Below are positions 13,101-22,408 of a stretch of 64,000 bases of DNA, in pieces. The notes under the pieces were generated by a model. That model saw nothing but the letters and a program-made list of their open reading frames with translations, was not told the DNA's origin and did not search any database. The DNA lies in assembly GCF_963676685.1 (NCBI RefSeq), contig NC_092356.1, positions 41,503,601 to 41,567,600 on the forward strand, written 5' to 3'. The DNA is from Mytilus edulis (lineage: Eukaryota > Mollusca > Bivalvia > Mytilida > Mytilidae). The first letter of the stretch is position 1; each line of letters starts with the position of its first letter. Both the position numbers and the translations under genes were made by a program.

Positions 13101-16100
13101 TTTTTCATAGATATATCATTTTAACTGAATTATTCAGTTGTATGTAAAGAAATTGACAAATAAATAATGATGTTTTTATGACTTAACAGATTTTCCGCAC
13201 TCAGTAAACCTGAAGATGAAGGAAGATCACGGTATGGAGTTAGTCCTGCACGTGATGGAGGTAGAGGAGGAAGAGGATTTGGGAGGCCAGTACGTATTTC
13301 ACAAAGAGCCTCACAGGAACAAGAAAAAGAAAGCGCACTTGCTGCAGCTAGGTATATACCTTTAAATTTCAAACTGGTGTCTGTGATGAATAAAAGTTAT
13401 CCCTGTCAGAACTGAAATGGTGACCAACTTTTATCTGAGACTTACTGATCAATGTTTTATAGAATTCTTCAAGACTAAGGAATCTTTCATTACTGATGAA
13501 AAAGAATACTTTGTTTAAATCCAATTAAAGGTACTTCTGAGAATAAATTAAGCATTTATAATTTTAAGAAATACATTATATGGAAAATATAAAAATATCT
13601 TTTCATTTACAAATATGTTTTCATTATGTGTAATTAACCCACTCCAAATGAAGAAATAGTGAGGTATCTATCAATCAAAGCTTCCTATACTGACTGTTAG
13701 ATGTCTTTTCAGATTCACCATTTCGCAACACATATTACAAATACTTATATATTCTAACACAATGCTCCTAATATCAAACTTTAAAATCTGTAACATTGAT
13801 ATTTTATAACATTCCTTTATTAGGTCAATTGCCGGTGGTCAAACCACACCAAGGGAAGGACCCAGCAGAGAAAGTAGTCGCGGACGGGAACCTCGTGAGA
13901 GCTCTTTAAAAGAGCCAGAAAAACCTGTTGAAGCTAGTGTTGAATTAACTGAAGCAGATATGGTGAAGAAAGCTAAAGCAATCTTAGATGAATACCTCCA
14001 TTTACAAGATATGAAGGTCAGTAAAATTTATGTCTGAAGAACTCTGCAGATGTTTAAAATGAACTTAATTGTTTTGAAAATTACAAAAATTTATGAAAAA
14101 TTTCAGCATAGCAAAATAGCTATGCCTTTTAACATTAGGTACTTGACCGTTTAGTTTCTTCTTGATATATTTCCAAAACTTTCTTTTAAAAAACTTGAGT
14201 GATAGCATATCCATATGTATTGTGAAAATAAAGTGTGTAATCAAGAAGTAGAAGAAAATGTTCTGATCTGATTTGAAAAATTGAGTGTAATTTAGTATTT
14301 GAAATGATTTTGTTGTAAAGTAAATGTAACACTTTAATGGATGACATCTCTGTTAATTCAATGTTTTATAAATGTATTTCCAGGAGGCTCTTATATGTGT
14401 AGAAGAACTGAACTGCCCCACACTCAACCATGTGTTCGTTTCTGAATGTATAAATCAAGTTCTAGAGAGGTCTACAGTCGCTAGACGACATACAGGTCTT
14501 TTACTTCACGATCTAGTCAAGAAACCAATCATCACAGATAAGCAATATTTACAAGGGTAAGTGAAGTAATAAGGTATAGTGTCACTTTTACGGTTCTCCA
14601 GTTCTGTCCCTTTATAACTTTATATCAGATGCAAACGGGGGCATCATTTATTTCCTTTAGTTCTCAACTGAAAGGATTTTTAGAAATTCTCTCACCCAAT
14701 TGTTTAAAGACAGTACATATTGGGGTTTTTGTTTTATACAATTGCAGTCAAAGATGATTTTTATATAAAGTTATCCAGGTCTGATAGTCAATGTTGATAA
14801 CTTTTCTTTCTGAGACTACAAATTTTTTGTTAAGTAAAATTATTAATAACTACAACTAAGTCCGAAACAGTGGGTGAGAAAAAAGCAAAATTTAAGATAT
14901 AAAAGGATTGATATGGTTCTAATTCTTATTGAAAATTACTGCTACTGTACAACCAAGCTGATGGAGTTGAGAAACAATTTCCAGAAACTTAAAACTTTAT
15001 ACTCTATAGAAATTATATACACACAAAAATATTGATATTTGTGGTAATTTTTCTATCCAAATTATTTTCTTGAATGCCTATATTTTGTATTACTTGATGA
15101 CTTCATTATGTTTATGTTGAAGCCATGTGCAAGAACAGCTTAAAATGATTGGAAATACCATTGCATAGGCTGATTTACCTCCATTGGTTTTTATCCCACC
15201 ACACAAATCTTCCCTCTTCTGCAGATGATTTATAACAAGTTTTTTCATCTTTAAACCTCTATGATCAATTAAAATGACTGGATTCTCAACTGAAAGGATG
15301 TTTATAATTCTCTCACCCAATTGTTCAGACATAAAATATTAAGGTTTTTTTAATTTGCAATTTGTAGTCCAAGATGATTTTTATATAAAGTTATCCAGGT
15401 CTGATAGTCAATGTTGATAACTTTTCTTTCTGAGACTACAAATCTAAATGGTTAATTATGATTATTAATTGTATCTTGTTGAAAATTACCACTCGATACA
15501 TCAAAGTTCAAAAGAGTTGGCGAGAAAATAACAAAATTTAATGTAAACAAGGATTGATATGGTTTAGATTCTTGCGTTATATAAATTGAGTTTGGAAAGC
15601 ATGTATATGCAAAAATCAATACACTAAAAAGCAATAATTTTTGTGTAAAATTCTCCATAAAGGACAGGGCTGTAGTATTATACATTTTTTTGTAGGCTGA
15701 ATTCAGTTCTTGCATATGCAGAAGATATGGAAATAGACATTCCTAAAATCTACCAGTATTTTGGAGAACTAATAGGTCCCATGGTTCAAGATGGTAGTGT
15801 ACCTCTTAGCTTCCTTAAGGAAGCATGTCAGCCTCTCAAAGAATCTGGCAAAGCTGGAATTCTGGTGGCTGAGATTCTCCATGATGCCAGTGACCGTGAG
15901 GTTAGTTAATATATTTGAAAATGAAAACAATGGGGGTTTCAAATGTTGCTAATTATCTGTGAATATGTTAATCAGATAAAGTTCTTTGGCTTGTTAGATA
16001 TTGGTTTGAAATTCAATTTCCCTCTGACGCTTTGTCTCCCCCATTTTAAATGTGGCGACTTATTATTTATGTCCTGTCCATCCATCTTTCTGGCAAATGT

Positions 16101-18955
16101 GGAAAAGAAAAGAAAGTTCTATAATGGACACCATTTGAAACAGTTGAAACTCTTACCCATTTTATTTTATATTTCCAGTGTTTTTATGATAATAAGATAG
16201 TCTATTTAAAATGAATATGCTGTTAGAATGATTGAGTTTTAAGTATTAAAAGGATTAGATTAAAATTGTTTTGAAATTAAAACTTGTACAAATTGTCAGA
16301 TTCATATATTGAAATTTTTTCTTGCAGGGTCATAAAAAAGTTGGTGATTTATGGAAAAAATCAGGTTTAGAATGGTCAGATTTTGTACCTGAAGACCAGA
16401 TCACACAATTTTTGAAGGATAAGGTAATGATGAAATGTTTAATTATATTCTCCATGCAAATGATTTTTACTCTGCCAAGTATGAAAGATATGTAGCTTAC
16501 AATTGATTGAAAGTTGCCTTCAATATTATTTTTTCTATAAATGACATCTTTTGCAGATACTCTTTGAAAGTTGTGTTGAAAAAATGTAAATTTTCTAGGA
16601 ATATGGACTAAGAAATTTTAGTCAATCAACATATCTTAATATGTTTTAAAAAAAAACTGCTTTTAAATTTATATTAAAACATCTGCAATGCTTAAACTTT
16701 ATATTGCACGTTAGTTCACTTTAGCAGACTCATTGTATCACTAAGTTTTTTCTCCAGCAACGTTAGAATGTTTAAAATTGCAAGATTGCATTAATGAATC
16801 TAGTAACATTGTCCCTTTCTTTCAGAAATTAGAATTTACAACTAGGGATGGTAGCACGCCAACAACACCAACTGTTAGAATGCCATTAGAAAGAATCCAA
16901 GAAAATTTACAAGACTTAGTTGTAGAAAAGGTCGTTAGGAACGAAGAAATATTTGATTGGATAGAGGTATGCAAGATTGAAGATTCAGCTGATATAATTA
17001 TTTTTTATGTTAAACAAAACTTTCAAAATCAACAATTAATCAGCATTTAATTTAGATATCTCATTCCAAAGACAACAAATTGTAATTTTTTTGTGGTGGT
17101 TATATTATATTGACAATTTTGTCATAATAAGACTTAAAGTGTAGCTTTTTAAAGTTTGATAGCATTATTATTACACAGTATTTCCTGAAACTGCAAGTTA
17201 ACTTGCATTCATTCATGTCCATTGTTCAACCATCATAAAATAAATGCACACAATAATTTCAGACCTCGCATTATTCAGAAGTTTTAACTGTTTGGCAAAA
17301 CAAAAAACAGGAAATAAAAATGGGAAAAGGATTCCTGTGCTTGCCTAATATGCAACTGGACCAGTGGACAAGATTTACCTTGATCCCGTAGGACAACAGC
17401 TGTAATATTCAACAAACAATGTAAATAATTTAGATTAAAATCAAAATAAAGATATAATGATTTGGATGATAATTGACTCAAGATTGATCTTTTTTTTTCA
17501 CAGGCTAATTTAGATGATTTTACAACAAAAGATAAGAAGTTCATTCGTGCATTGATGACTGCAGTATGTTCAAGTGCAATAACAGGTATGTGCAGTTTGT
17601 TTCAGATTATTTTTCGTGTAGATGGATATTGATTTGCTGTATCAAAGATCCTAAATTTTATAAAGGCTATCCAGTACTGTGGATTCATTATCATTCGTTG
17701 GATATCAATTTTTGTGGATTTTGTAGGTACAGGAGAACCACAAATTCAGATGTTCAGCAATTTATAAATTTTCTATGGGCTTTGTATGCAAAGATTTGCA
17801 AAACCATGAAATCAAATATCCACATTTATAAATAATCCACAGTAGTTAAAATGTATGAAAGTGTTGCACATCCGGGAATATTTGTTTTGGTGTGGAAGCA
17901 AATACAATTGTGTTACAAATGAAAATCTATACTTTTGGTGATTGGGAGAAAAAAGTGAAGTCCATGTTAAAAGAATGGACACAATAAAAGATAACGTCAT
18001 TGTAGAAATGATTCCCATTTTGAATCACATTTGTGTATGTAGTTTGCAATAAATATTTGTATCTGCATTATTAACATTCCAAAATATTTACGGTGATATG
18101 TTTTCTTTTCCAGGACGTGGTAACAGTGCTAAAGTAGACGCTACAAGAATTACAGCACGGGGAGTTATATTACAGAAATATTTAGATCATCAAGCAGAGT
18201 TTGAATTACAGGCACTATATGCACTGCAAGCTCTTGTACATAAATTGGAACACCCACCAGGTAAGTGACAAATACAAAGAAGGAATTTACAAATATTTAT
18301 GTTAGGAAATATTGGTAGTTTAATTTTTGTGTGGTAATGTAATTAGGGAACCCATATTAAAAATTATTTAAGTCTGAGAAGATGTTTGCATATGTCTTAG
18401 ATCCTTCATTTCAGTTTCTATGCATGGTGATCATTTGTCTAGAAACCTTCAATTTTCAGACTTATTTCTTGATAAAAAATCTTTTTTTTTTAACCTTTAT
18501 AATTTTAATTGTGTGAAACCATTTTAAGACAATAGACTTGTCTTTTCTGTGATGAAGGTAGACATGCTATGTTTGTACAATTTCTTCAAATGCTTGCATT
18601 ATTCTGAATTTTTAAAAATGAACAACATTGTAAAAAGTTGTCATTGTAAAGCTTATGGTTCATCTTTTGAAGATTTACTAGAACCGCAATTTTTTAACAG
18701 AAATTTTAAACACAAATAAAATGGACACTTCATTGTACATAAAGATATAACCAAATTCATTATTTCTTTTTTGCAGGAGTTTTACGGACATTATTTGATA
18801 CATTATATGATGAAGACATTATTTCTGAGGATGCCTTTAATCAGTGGGAAGCAAGTAAGGACCCTGCAGAACAGGAAGGAAAAGGTGTAGCAATGAAACA
18901 AGTTGTTCAATTTTTCACATGGTTACGAGAGGCAGATGATGAAGTGGATAGCTGA
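1166..18955 (+). CDS. EIF4G: Eukaryotic initiation factor 4G (eIF4G1/3 type), 3' portion, 15 exons
   Basis: Scaffold of the cap-binding complex eIF4F, bridging eIF4A, eIF3 and mRNA for translation initiation in the cytoplasm. The 5' exons lie outside the window. Exons read from splice sites and frame: 1166-1245, 1613-1769, 9292-9396, 9979-10141, 11170-11297, 12559-12686, 13190-13351, 13824-14016, 14384-14556, 15696-15900, 16328-16423, 16826-16966, 17504-17585, 18114-18260, 18777-18955; together 2139 nt, 712 codons plus stop, all junction phases consistent. Residues 1-115 are the second half of MIF4G ([20 protein letters not shown], then the SNWVPRR stretch), followed by a Gly/Arg-rich linker, MA3 (about 345-480, from [13 protein letters not shown]) and W2 (about 545-712, with [13 protein letters not shown] and [11 protein letters not shown], the acidic/aromatic C-terminus). 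The exon ending at 10141 is chosen because its GT restores frame; the open frame beyond it runs into a dispersed repeat. The introns host many box C/D snoRNAs. Confidence 0.95.
2370..2444 (+). ncRNA. Box C/D snoRNA-like unit, dual-guide family, copy 3
   Basis: Box C at 2374-2380, box D at 2437-2440 with the GTTTCTGA form; 28S guide intact, and the 18S guide preceded by ACTGAATTC. First of 13 units in the 7.5-kb intron 1770-9291. Confidence 0.78.
2891..2966 (+). ncRNA. Box C/D snoRNA-like unit, dual-guide family, copy 4
   Basis: CAGCT (2891-2895) pairs with AGCTG (2962-2966) as terminal stem; box D CTGA at 2958-2961 with the GAACTGA form. Both guides intact. Belongs to the subtype preceded by CAGTGTTGTCAGC and carrying TGATGATCTAAAG. 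Confidence 0.85.
3288..3362 (+). ncRNA. Box C/D snoRNA-like unit, dual-guide family, copy 5
   Basis: Box C at 3293-3299, box D at 3355-3358 (GTTTCTGA form), both guides intact. Subtype with TGATGATGAAAAG preceded by TGTAATTAGC. Its stem closes with one G-U pair. Confidence 0.8.
3683..3758 (+). ncRNA. Box C/D snoRNA-like unit, dual-guide family, copy 6
   Basis: Box C is GTGATGA at 3689-3695, box D CTGA at 3750-3753, with a perfect CAGCT/AGCTG stem. Both guides intact; GAACTGA form. Confidence 0.85.
4119..4192 (+). ncRNA. Box C/D snoRNA-like unit, dual-guide family, copy 7
   Basis: Box C ATGATGA within 4124-4133, box D at 4185-4188, AGCT/AGCT stem, both guides intact; GAACTGA form. Confidence 0.83.
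4532..4604 (+). ncRNA. Box C/D snoRNA-like unit, dual-guide family, copy 8
   Basis: Box C at 4537-4543, box D at 4598-4601, both guides intact. The 3' flank is AAGTTTT, so the terminal stem is weaker than in copies 4, 6 or 9. Confidence 0.75.
4870..4945 (+). ncRNA. Box C/D snoRNA-like unit, dual-guide family, copy 9
   Basis: Perfect CAGCT/AGCTG stem, box C at 4875-4881, box D CTGA at 4937-4940, both guides intact; GAACTGA form. Confidence 0.85.
5292..5363 (+). pseudogene. Degenerate box C/D snoRNA-like unit, copy 10
   Basis: The 28S guide is kept, but box D reads CTAA (5356-5359) instead of CTGA and the 18S guide is altered to AAATTCCTCA. Box C is still present. With no box D, a stable snoRNP is unlikely, so this looks like a decayed copy inside the array. 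Confidence 0.7.
5682..5757 (+). ncRNA. Box C/D snoRNA-like unit, dual-guide family, copy 11
   Basis: CAGCT/AGCTG stem, box C at 5688-5694, box D at 5749-5752, both guides intact; GAACTGA form. Confidence 0.85.
6034..6109 (+). ncRNA. Box C/D snoRNA-like unit, dual-guide family, copy 12
   Basis: CAGCT/AGCTG stem, box C at 6040-6046, box D at 6101-6104, both guides intact. Last unit before the repeat insertion at 6434-8222. Confidence 0.85.
6434..8222 (+). mobile_element. Hairpin-ended dispersed repeat with three 501-bp tandem units, copy 1
   Basis: Left end CTAGAGGGTCCAAGGACCCT forms a short hairpin followed by GTGTCGCTCACC; the right end is a longer hairpin, GCTCACTTGGCCC, loop, GGGCCAGGTGAGC, then CTAAAA. 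Inside, a segment beginning CAGATAGATCTTGACCTGAT recurs at 6908, 7409 and 7911 (period 501-502). The open frames here (6880-7122, 7402-7602, 7904-8104 minus) are the same repeat read three times and are not genes. The element interrupts the snoRNA array of eIF4G. Confidence 0.85.
8259..8333 (+). ncRNA. Box C/D snoRNA-like unit, dual-guide family, copy 13
   Basis: Box C at 8264-8270, box D at 8326-8329 (GTTTCTGA form), both guides intact. C' region is ATGATGGTGAAC rather than ATGCTGGTGAAC. First unit after the inserted repeat. Confidence 0.8.
8583..8658 (+). ncRNA. Box C/D snoRNA-like unit, dual-guide family, copy 14
   Basis: CAGCT/AGCTG stem, box C at 8589-8595, box D at 8650-8653, both guides intact; GAACTGA form. 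Confidence 0.85.
8978..9052 (+). ncRNA. Box C/D snoRNA-like unit, dual-guide family, copy 15
   Basis: Box C at 8983-8989, box D at 9045-9048 (GTTTCTGA form), both guides intact. Last unit in the 7.5-kb intron, about 240 nt before the next exon. Confidence 0.78.
9770..9846 (+). ncRNA. Box C/D snoRNA-like unit, dual-guide family, copy 16
   Basis: Box C at 9776-9782, box D at 9839-9842 (GTTTCTGA form), both guides intact, one extra A before the 28S guide. It is the only unit in the following intron (9397-9978), about 130 nt from the 3' splice site. Confidence 0.8.
10210..10430 (+). repeat. Dispersed repeat of the GATGTGG / TACAGCCTTCAACAAT family in eIF4G intron
   Basis: Contains TACAGCCTTCAACAATGAGA, AGCTATAATAGGCCCTGA and the ACTACAGGCTCCCGACAGG end, which recur in other copies at 40348-40480 and 62163-62420. 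It overlaps the tail of the open frame that follows eIF4G exon 9979-10141 and explains why that extension is not coding. Confidence 0.75.
10709..10915 (+). mobile_element. MITE with CTGTAAATTCAGAAATTATTGCG inverted ends, copy 1
   Basis: Begins CTGTAAAATTCAGAAATTAT and ends AATTTTTGAATTTACAG, an imperfect terminal inverted repeat. Internal GACTTAAATGCGATT and TTTCAAAATGAGAGT are shared with the copy at 20858-21034. No coding capacity. Lies in eIF4G intron 10142-11169. Confidence 0.8.
11360..11633 (+). mobile_element. tRNA-derived SINE with 14-bp target-site duplication
   Basis: The body at 11374-11619 starts with a pol III A-box-like GTGGCCAAGTGGTC and a B-box-like GAGTTTGAACCC about 60 nt later. 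The 3' part has CCACGAAATAGC and GTGGCGTTAAAACACC, a conserved tail seen in metazoan SINEs. TCACCTACGTTATA flanks it on both sides (11360-11373 and 11620-11633), a perfect target-site duplication implying a fairly recent L1-type insertion. Plus orientation, in eIF4G intron 11298-12558. Confidence 0.9.
11665..11728 (+). ncRNA. snR38/SNORD1-like box C/D snoRNA, copy B1
   Basis: AGTCT/AGACT ends, box C ATGATGA at 11670-11676, box D CTGA at 11721-11724. Only the 28S guide AGTTATCCCTG is shared with the dual-guide family; it is followed by TCAGA, a D'-like box. Base -5 from that box pairs with the middle G of 28S CAGGGAU, which I place at yeast G2815, the snR38 target. No 18S guide. Lies in intron 11298-12558. 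Confidence 0.75.
12272..12334 (+). ncRNA. snR38/SNORD1-like box C/D snoRNA, copy B2
   Basis: GTCT/AGAC stem, box C TTGATGA at 12276-12282 (first base off consensus), D' guide AGTTATCCCTG followed by TCAGA, box D CTGA at 12328-12331. Same intron as B1. Confidence 0.78.
13379..13441 (+). ncRNA. snR38/SNORD1-like box C/D snoRNA, copy B3
   Basis: GTCT/AGAC stem, box C GTGATGA at 13383-13389, D' guide AGTTATCCCTG with TCAGA, box D at 13435-13438. Nearly identical to B2 from end to end, so recently duplicated. It starts about 27 nt after the 5' splice site of intron 13352-13823. Confidence 0.8.
14746..14818 (+). ncRNA. Box C/D snoRNA-like unit with altered guide, copy C1
   Basis: AGTC/GACT stem, imperfect box C AAGATGA (14751-14757), D' box CTGA at 14781-14784, C'-like TGTTGAT, box D CTGA at 14810-14813. 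The guide reads AGTTATCCAGGT. From recall of the rRNAs it fits 18S ACUUGGAUAACU over 12 positions with one G-U, better than it fits 28S CAGGGAUAACU. Intron 14557-15695. Confidence 0.65.
15366..15438 (+). ncRNA. Box C/D snoRNA-like unit with altered guide, copy C2
   Basis: Identical to C1 from box C through box D (D' box 15401-15404, box D 15430-15433) and in the same intron. The flanks at 14660-14740 and 15280-15350 are also alike, so the intron segment carrying the unit was duplicated as a block of about 620 nt. Confidence 0.65.
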
Positions 18956-19900
18956 GAATAGCTTCATTTTAGTCATATAAATGTTTTCATGTTTTATACT
19001 GCCACTGACCTGAATGATATAAATAGTGTGGCATAAGGCATTTATTTACAGTTGATATATTGAATGGCAACATAAATGAAACACTTAAAACAGTGGTGTG
19101 ATCATGATCTTTTGAAATTGACAATTTTTAATGTGATCATGCATGTATAAAACCGGACGTTTTGCAACGTCTTCAGCAATTACAGATTATTGTATTATAT
19201 CATGGATTTGGTTGTATAAATTCAAGAAATGTGCATGTGTAAGAAGTTAGATTATTTATTACAGTGTGATTGATCGCGCCGAGCATAAATCATTGATTCA
19301 TTTTACTGGAATATTTTTACAGATATGGAAGCATTATAATTTGGAGTATCATTTCATGTTTATATATTGCTCAGCTGCCTTCCATGATCGTCTTGTAACA
19401 AATGAAATAAGATATTCCCCAGTGAGGTTCATCAATATTATGTGACACAAGTTCTCTCGAGAAAGTGCATTTAAAACTTCAGGGGAATAAATTCATGGCA
19501 TATGGTGCTACTAACTTATTCGTATGACCTTTAACCCATTCATCAATCATGTGACAGTATAATTGCTGGTAAATGATTTGAAGCATTTTGTGCATAATTA
19601 TGTGTATAACATGCAATTTAAATATTTTGTGTTATATATGCAAATGAATAATTGTTTATGTATTGTGATAAATTATTATTTATGAAAGATGAATATTATT
19701 TATGTTAATACTATTATTTTCTTGAAAACAAGGACATTATGTGTAATTGTTAAAAAGTTTTTTGTTAATTTACCAAATTGTTTCATAATTCTTGTTTTCA
19801 AGCTTTGAATGTGTATGAATTTAACAGTTGCTGATATCTGTGCATTGTGCATGATATAAGGATATTCTAGCAACATCAAAATAAACCAAGCCTAAAATGC
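18956..19900 (+). other. Probable 3' UTR of eIF4G
   Basis: AT-rich, non-coding sequence directly after the eIF4G stop codon. A canonical AATAAA signal lies at 19880-19885 and another AATAAA about 75 nt further on, so the transcript probably ends near 19.9-19.98 kb. The exact cleavage site cannot be read from the sequence. Confidence 0.6.
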
Positions 19901-20519
19901 TTTTGACCTTTTATGACTGTGATGACTGAAAAATTATTAAAAAACCAGGGGGTGTAAATAAACCAAGATTGAATCTATTATTTGTTGTGGTTTTTCTTGT
20001 CCATGTTCAGGAATTTTGCTTGCATCTATTACACGCGAAGTTGAATGGTATTTGGGTAGTCAGTCCTGGAATATTGTTGCGTAAACCTTTATGCAATTTA
20101 TATTACCAACTTTTAATATGGAGAATATTATTTTCGACAGGTTACATACTTTGTAGTAGGACATTCTGGTACTTGTTCAAGATTAAGCAGAAAACAATTA
20201 TCTTTTTCCCAATATTCTACCAATTGTTCGCTTGATTTAACCTCTTTTACTGGACACCAAGAAGTTCATATGTCTGAACAGGCAGTAAACAATGTATTTC
20301 ATTTGATTGTGTAATTTCAACTCTCTATTATAACATATTACATAATTGCGTGATCAGAAAAGATATAGTGACCTTGACATTGGATGAATGAAAACTGTTA
20401 AAGTTAGTGTTACAGTTTTACATTTACAAGTTAAAATGTCTCCAAATCACTGGCAATGTCCATTGTCCTAAATGTTAATATTTTGGTTCAATGGGTGATT
20501 TGAAAATTTTGTTAGTTTT
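19901..20519. other. Intergenic, no gene seen
   Basis: AT-rich DNA after eIF4G. The open frame at 19969-20235 has no splice context, domain or composition supporting a gene. A second AATAAA is present just after 19950. Confidence 0.5.
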
Positions 20520-20790
20520 TATGCCCCTGCCGAAGCAGTGGGAGGCATTAAGTTTTACCCTTGTCCGTCTATGTACGTCCCAAAGTTGGTTTCCATTCTC
20601 AAACTTTAGTTTGCTTTAACCAAATGTTATGAATACTTTTTACCTTAAGACTCAGATCAAGTACAAATTTGGGTAGCGTGCTTTTACTGTTCTTCAGTTT
20701 TGTCCCTTTTTAACTTTATATTGTATGTGAGCGGGGTCATCTGTTTTCCATGGACACATTCCCAATTTATTTTGTCACGAGTGTCAATTT
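20520..20790 (+). repeat. Dispersed repeat of the TATGCCCC type, copy 2
   Basis: Starts TATGCCCCTGCCGAAGCAGT and continues with TTGTCCGTCTATGTACGTCC and ACTCAGATCAAGTACAAATT. The last motif and its surroundings recur at 21700-21830, showing a related copy nearby. Confidence 0.65.
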
Positions 20791-21260
20791 GATAAAAATA
20801 AGATGTATGATTGCCCATAGAAAAACTCTCCACACTAGATCAAACATAGAATTATACTACTGTAAATTCAGAAACCATTGCGTTTTTGTCAGTTTAGACT
20901 TGAATGCGATTATAATTTTTATGATTTTGAGATAAATCCTGTTTAATTCATATTAAATATTTCAAAATGAGAGTATAAATTATTGCGTTTACAGCTCGTT
21001 CACATTTTATGCAATAATTTCTGAATTTACAGTATCAGTAGTCACTTGACCGCCTCAAACCATGCGGCAATCCATGAAAGGCCCTGAAATGACACATGCA
21101 AACCAGTTCAAACGAGAAAATTGCCTCAGATGTATGTACCAATCAAATATAATATGCAGCAACCACAGAATTGGTGGCAAATACTGAATGTTGTGTGTTT
21201 GCTTACACCAAACCGCCCACCCTATTAGCCTCTTATAGTGGTGTAAGTGCAACGTCAGAA
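20790..21260 (+). repeat. GATGTGG-family dispersed repeat, split by a MITE
   Basis: AAGATGTATGATTGCCCATAG and CTCTCCACACTAGATCAAAC on the left and AAAGGCCCTGAAATGACACA on the right match consecutive parts of the family copy at 62163-62420, separated here by the MITE at 20858-21034. Confidence 0.7.
20858..21034 (+). mobile_element. MITE with TACTGTAAATTCAGAAA inverted ends, copy 2
   Basis: TACTGTAAATTCAGAAACC at the left pairs with TTTCTGAATTTACAGTA at the right; 177 bp, no open frame. Target is a TA dinucleotide. It sits inside an older dispersed repeat (20790-21260), splitting its CTCTCCACACTAGATCAAAC part from the CCATGAAAGGCCCTGAAATG part, so the insertion is nested. Confidence 0.85.
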
Positions 21261-21509
21261 CTACTACATAAAAGCTAAACATTTTAAAAGGGGAAGACCT
21301 AGATGCTTCATGATAGGTAAATAGATGTGCTTTTGTTGTGAAGTTTCTGTCTTGTTTGACTATTGGAAGAGATTTGTTGTAATGCTAATTTCTCTCTTAT
21401 TATGAGTAATAGGATAACTATATTTAGTATGATCATACCTTGCAATCTCCTAGTGCCTGTGTAAGGAATGCAGGTCCAACAGGCAGGTTTCATCTAACCT
21501 CACTCATTT

Positions 21510-21835
21510 TGTTGCTTCATAGGTTAAAAGTTGAGTTTTACCCTAGTAATTCAAAGTTGCTAATTTTTCATACTATTCTTTCGTTAACTTTAAGTTTGCC
21601 TGAACCAAATATTATGAAACTTGTACACAATGCTTATTACAACAAAATACAGAAGATCAACGATTGCTATAATCCTTCTAGAAATTTTCAATTCTCTTAA
21701 GTTGCTTCAACCCAATGTTATGAGACTCGTAGACAATTGTTATTATGACAAAACTCAGATCAAGTACAAATTGGATAGCTTCACTTTCACGTTTCTTCAG
21801 TTATGTCCCATTATAACTTTATAGGGGAAACATTT
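21510..21835 (+). repeat. Decayed repeat related to the one at 20520
   Basis: Two diverged copies of a segment with AACTTTAAGTTTGCCTGAAC / TAAGTTGCTTCAACCC followed by CAATGTTATGA are present in tandem, and ACTCAGATCAAGTACAAATT matches 20655. The frames here are not genes. Confidence 0.55.
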
Positions 21836-21981
21836 TCGTGGTTAAGTTTGTTTCTTAGATACTAAAAGCAATATGTAATCTATTTAACAAGTTTTTTGTT
21901 GTCCATAGAAAACTTTAATAAATTTCAAATACTTCATTTAGATTCGAATTTTTTTTTTACTTGTTAAAACATTCCTATAAC

Positions 21982-22408
21982 TAGAGGCTCTAACGAGCCT
22001 CACAGTGTCGCTTACCTTGGTCTATGTGCATATTAAACAAACGGGACACAGATGGATTCATGACAAAATTGTGTTTTGGTGTTGGTGATGTGTTTATAGA
22101 TCTTACTTTATTAAACAATCTTGCTGCTTACAATTATCTCTATCTATAATGAAATTGCCCCAGAAGTGAGTGGAAAATATTTTGTAAAAATTGTTAAAAA
22201 TTTACAAAATTTATGAAAATTGTTAAAAATTTATTATAAAGGACAATAACTCCTTGAGGGGTCAATTGACCACTTTGGTCTAGTTGACTTATTTGCAGCT
22301 CTTACTTTATTGCTATTAACAGTTTATCTCTATCTATAATAATATTCAAGATAATAACCAAAAGCTGGAAAATTTACAAATTTACACCTTCGGGGCAGGT
22401 GAGCTAAA
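21982..22408 (+). mobile_element. Hairpin-ended dispersed repeat, copy 2 (short form)
   Basis: Left end CTAGAGGCTCTAACGAGCCT then GTGTCGCTTACC; right end CTTCGGGGCAGGTGAGCTAAAA. Same family and orientation as 6434-8222 but with internal tandem units lost: only one CAATAACTCCTTGAGGGGTC segment is left. The right-hand hairpin is truncated. Confidence 0.8.

Noticed and set aside
18552-18610. Possible box C/D snoRNA (TGATGA ... TTCTGA) in the last eIF4G intron
   Set aside because: No terminal stem and no guide recognisable against conserved rRNA segments; one match of each box is expected by chance.
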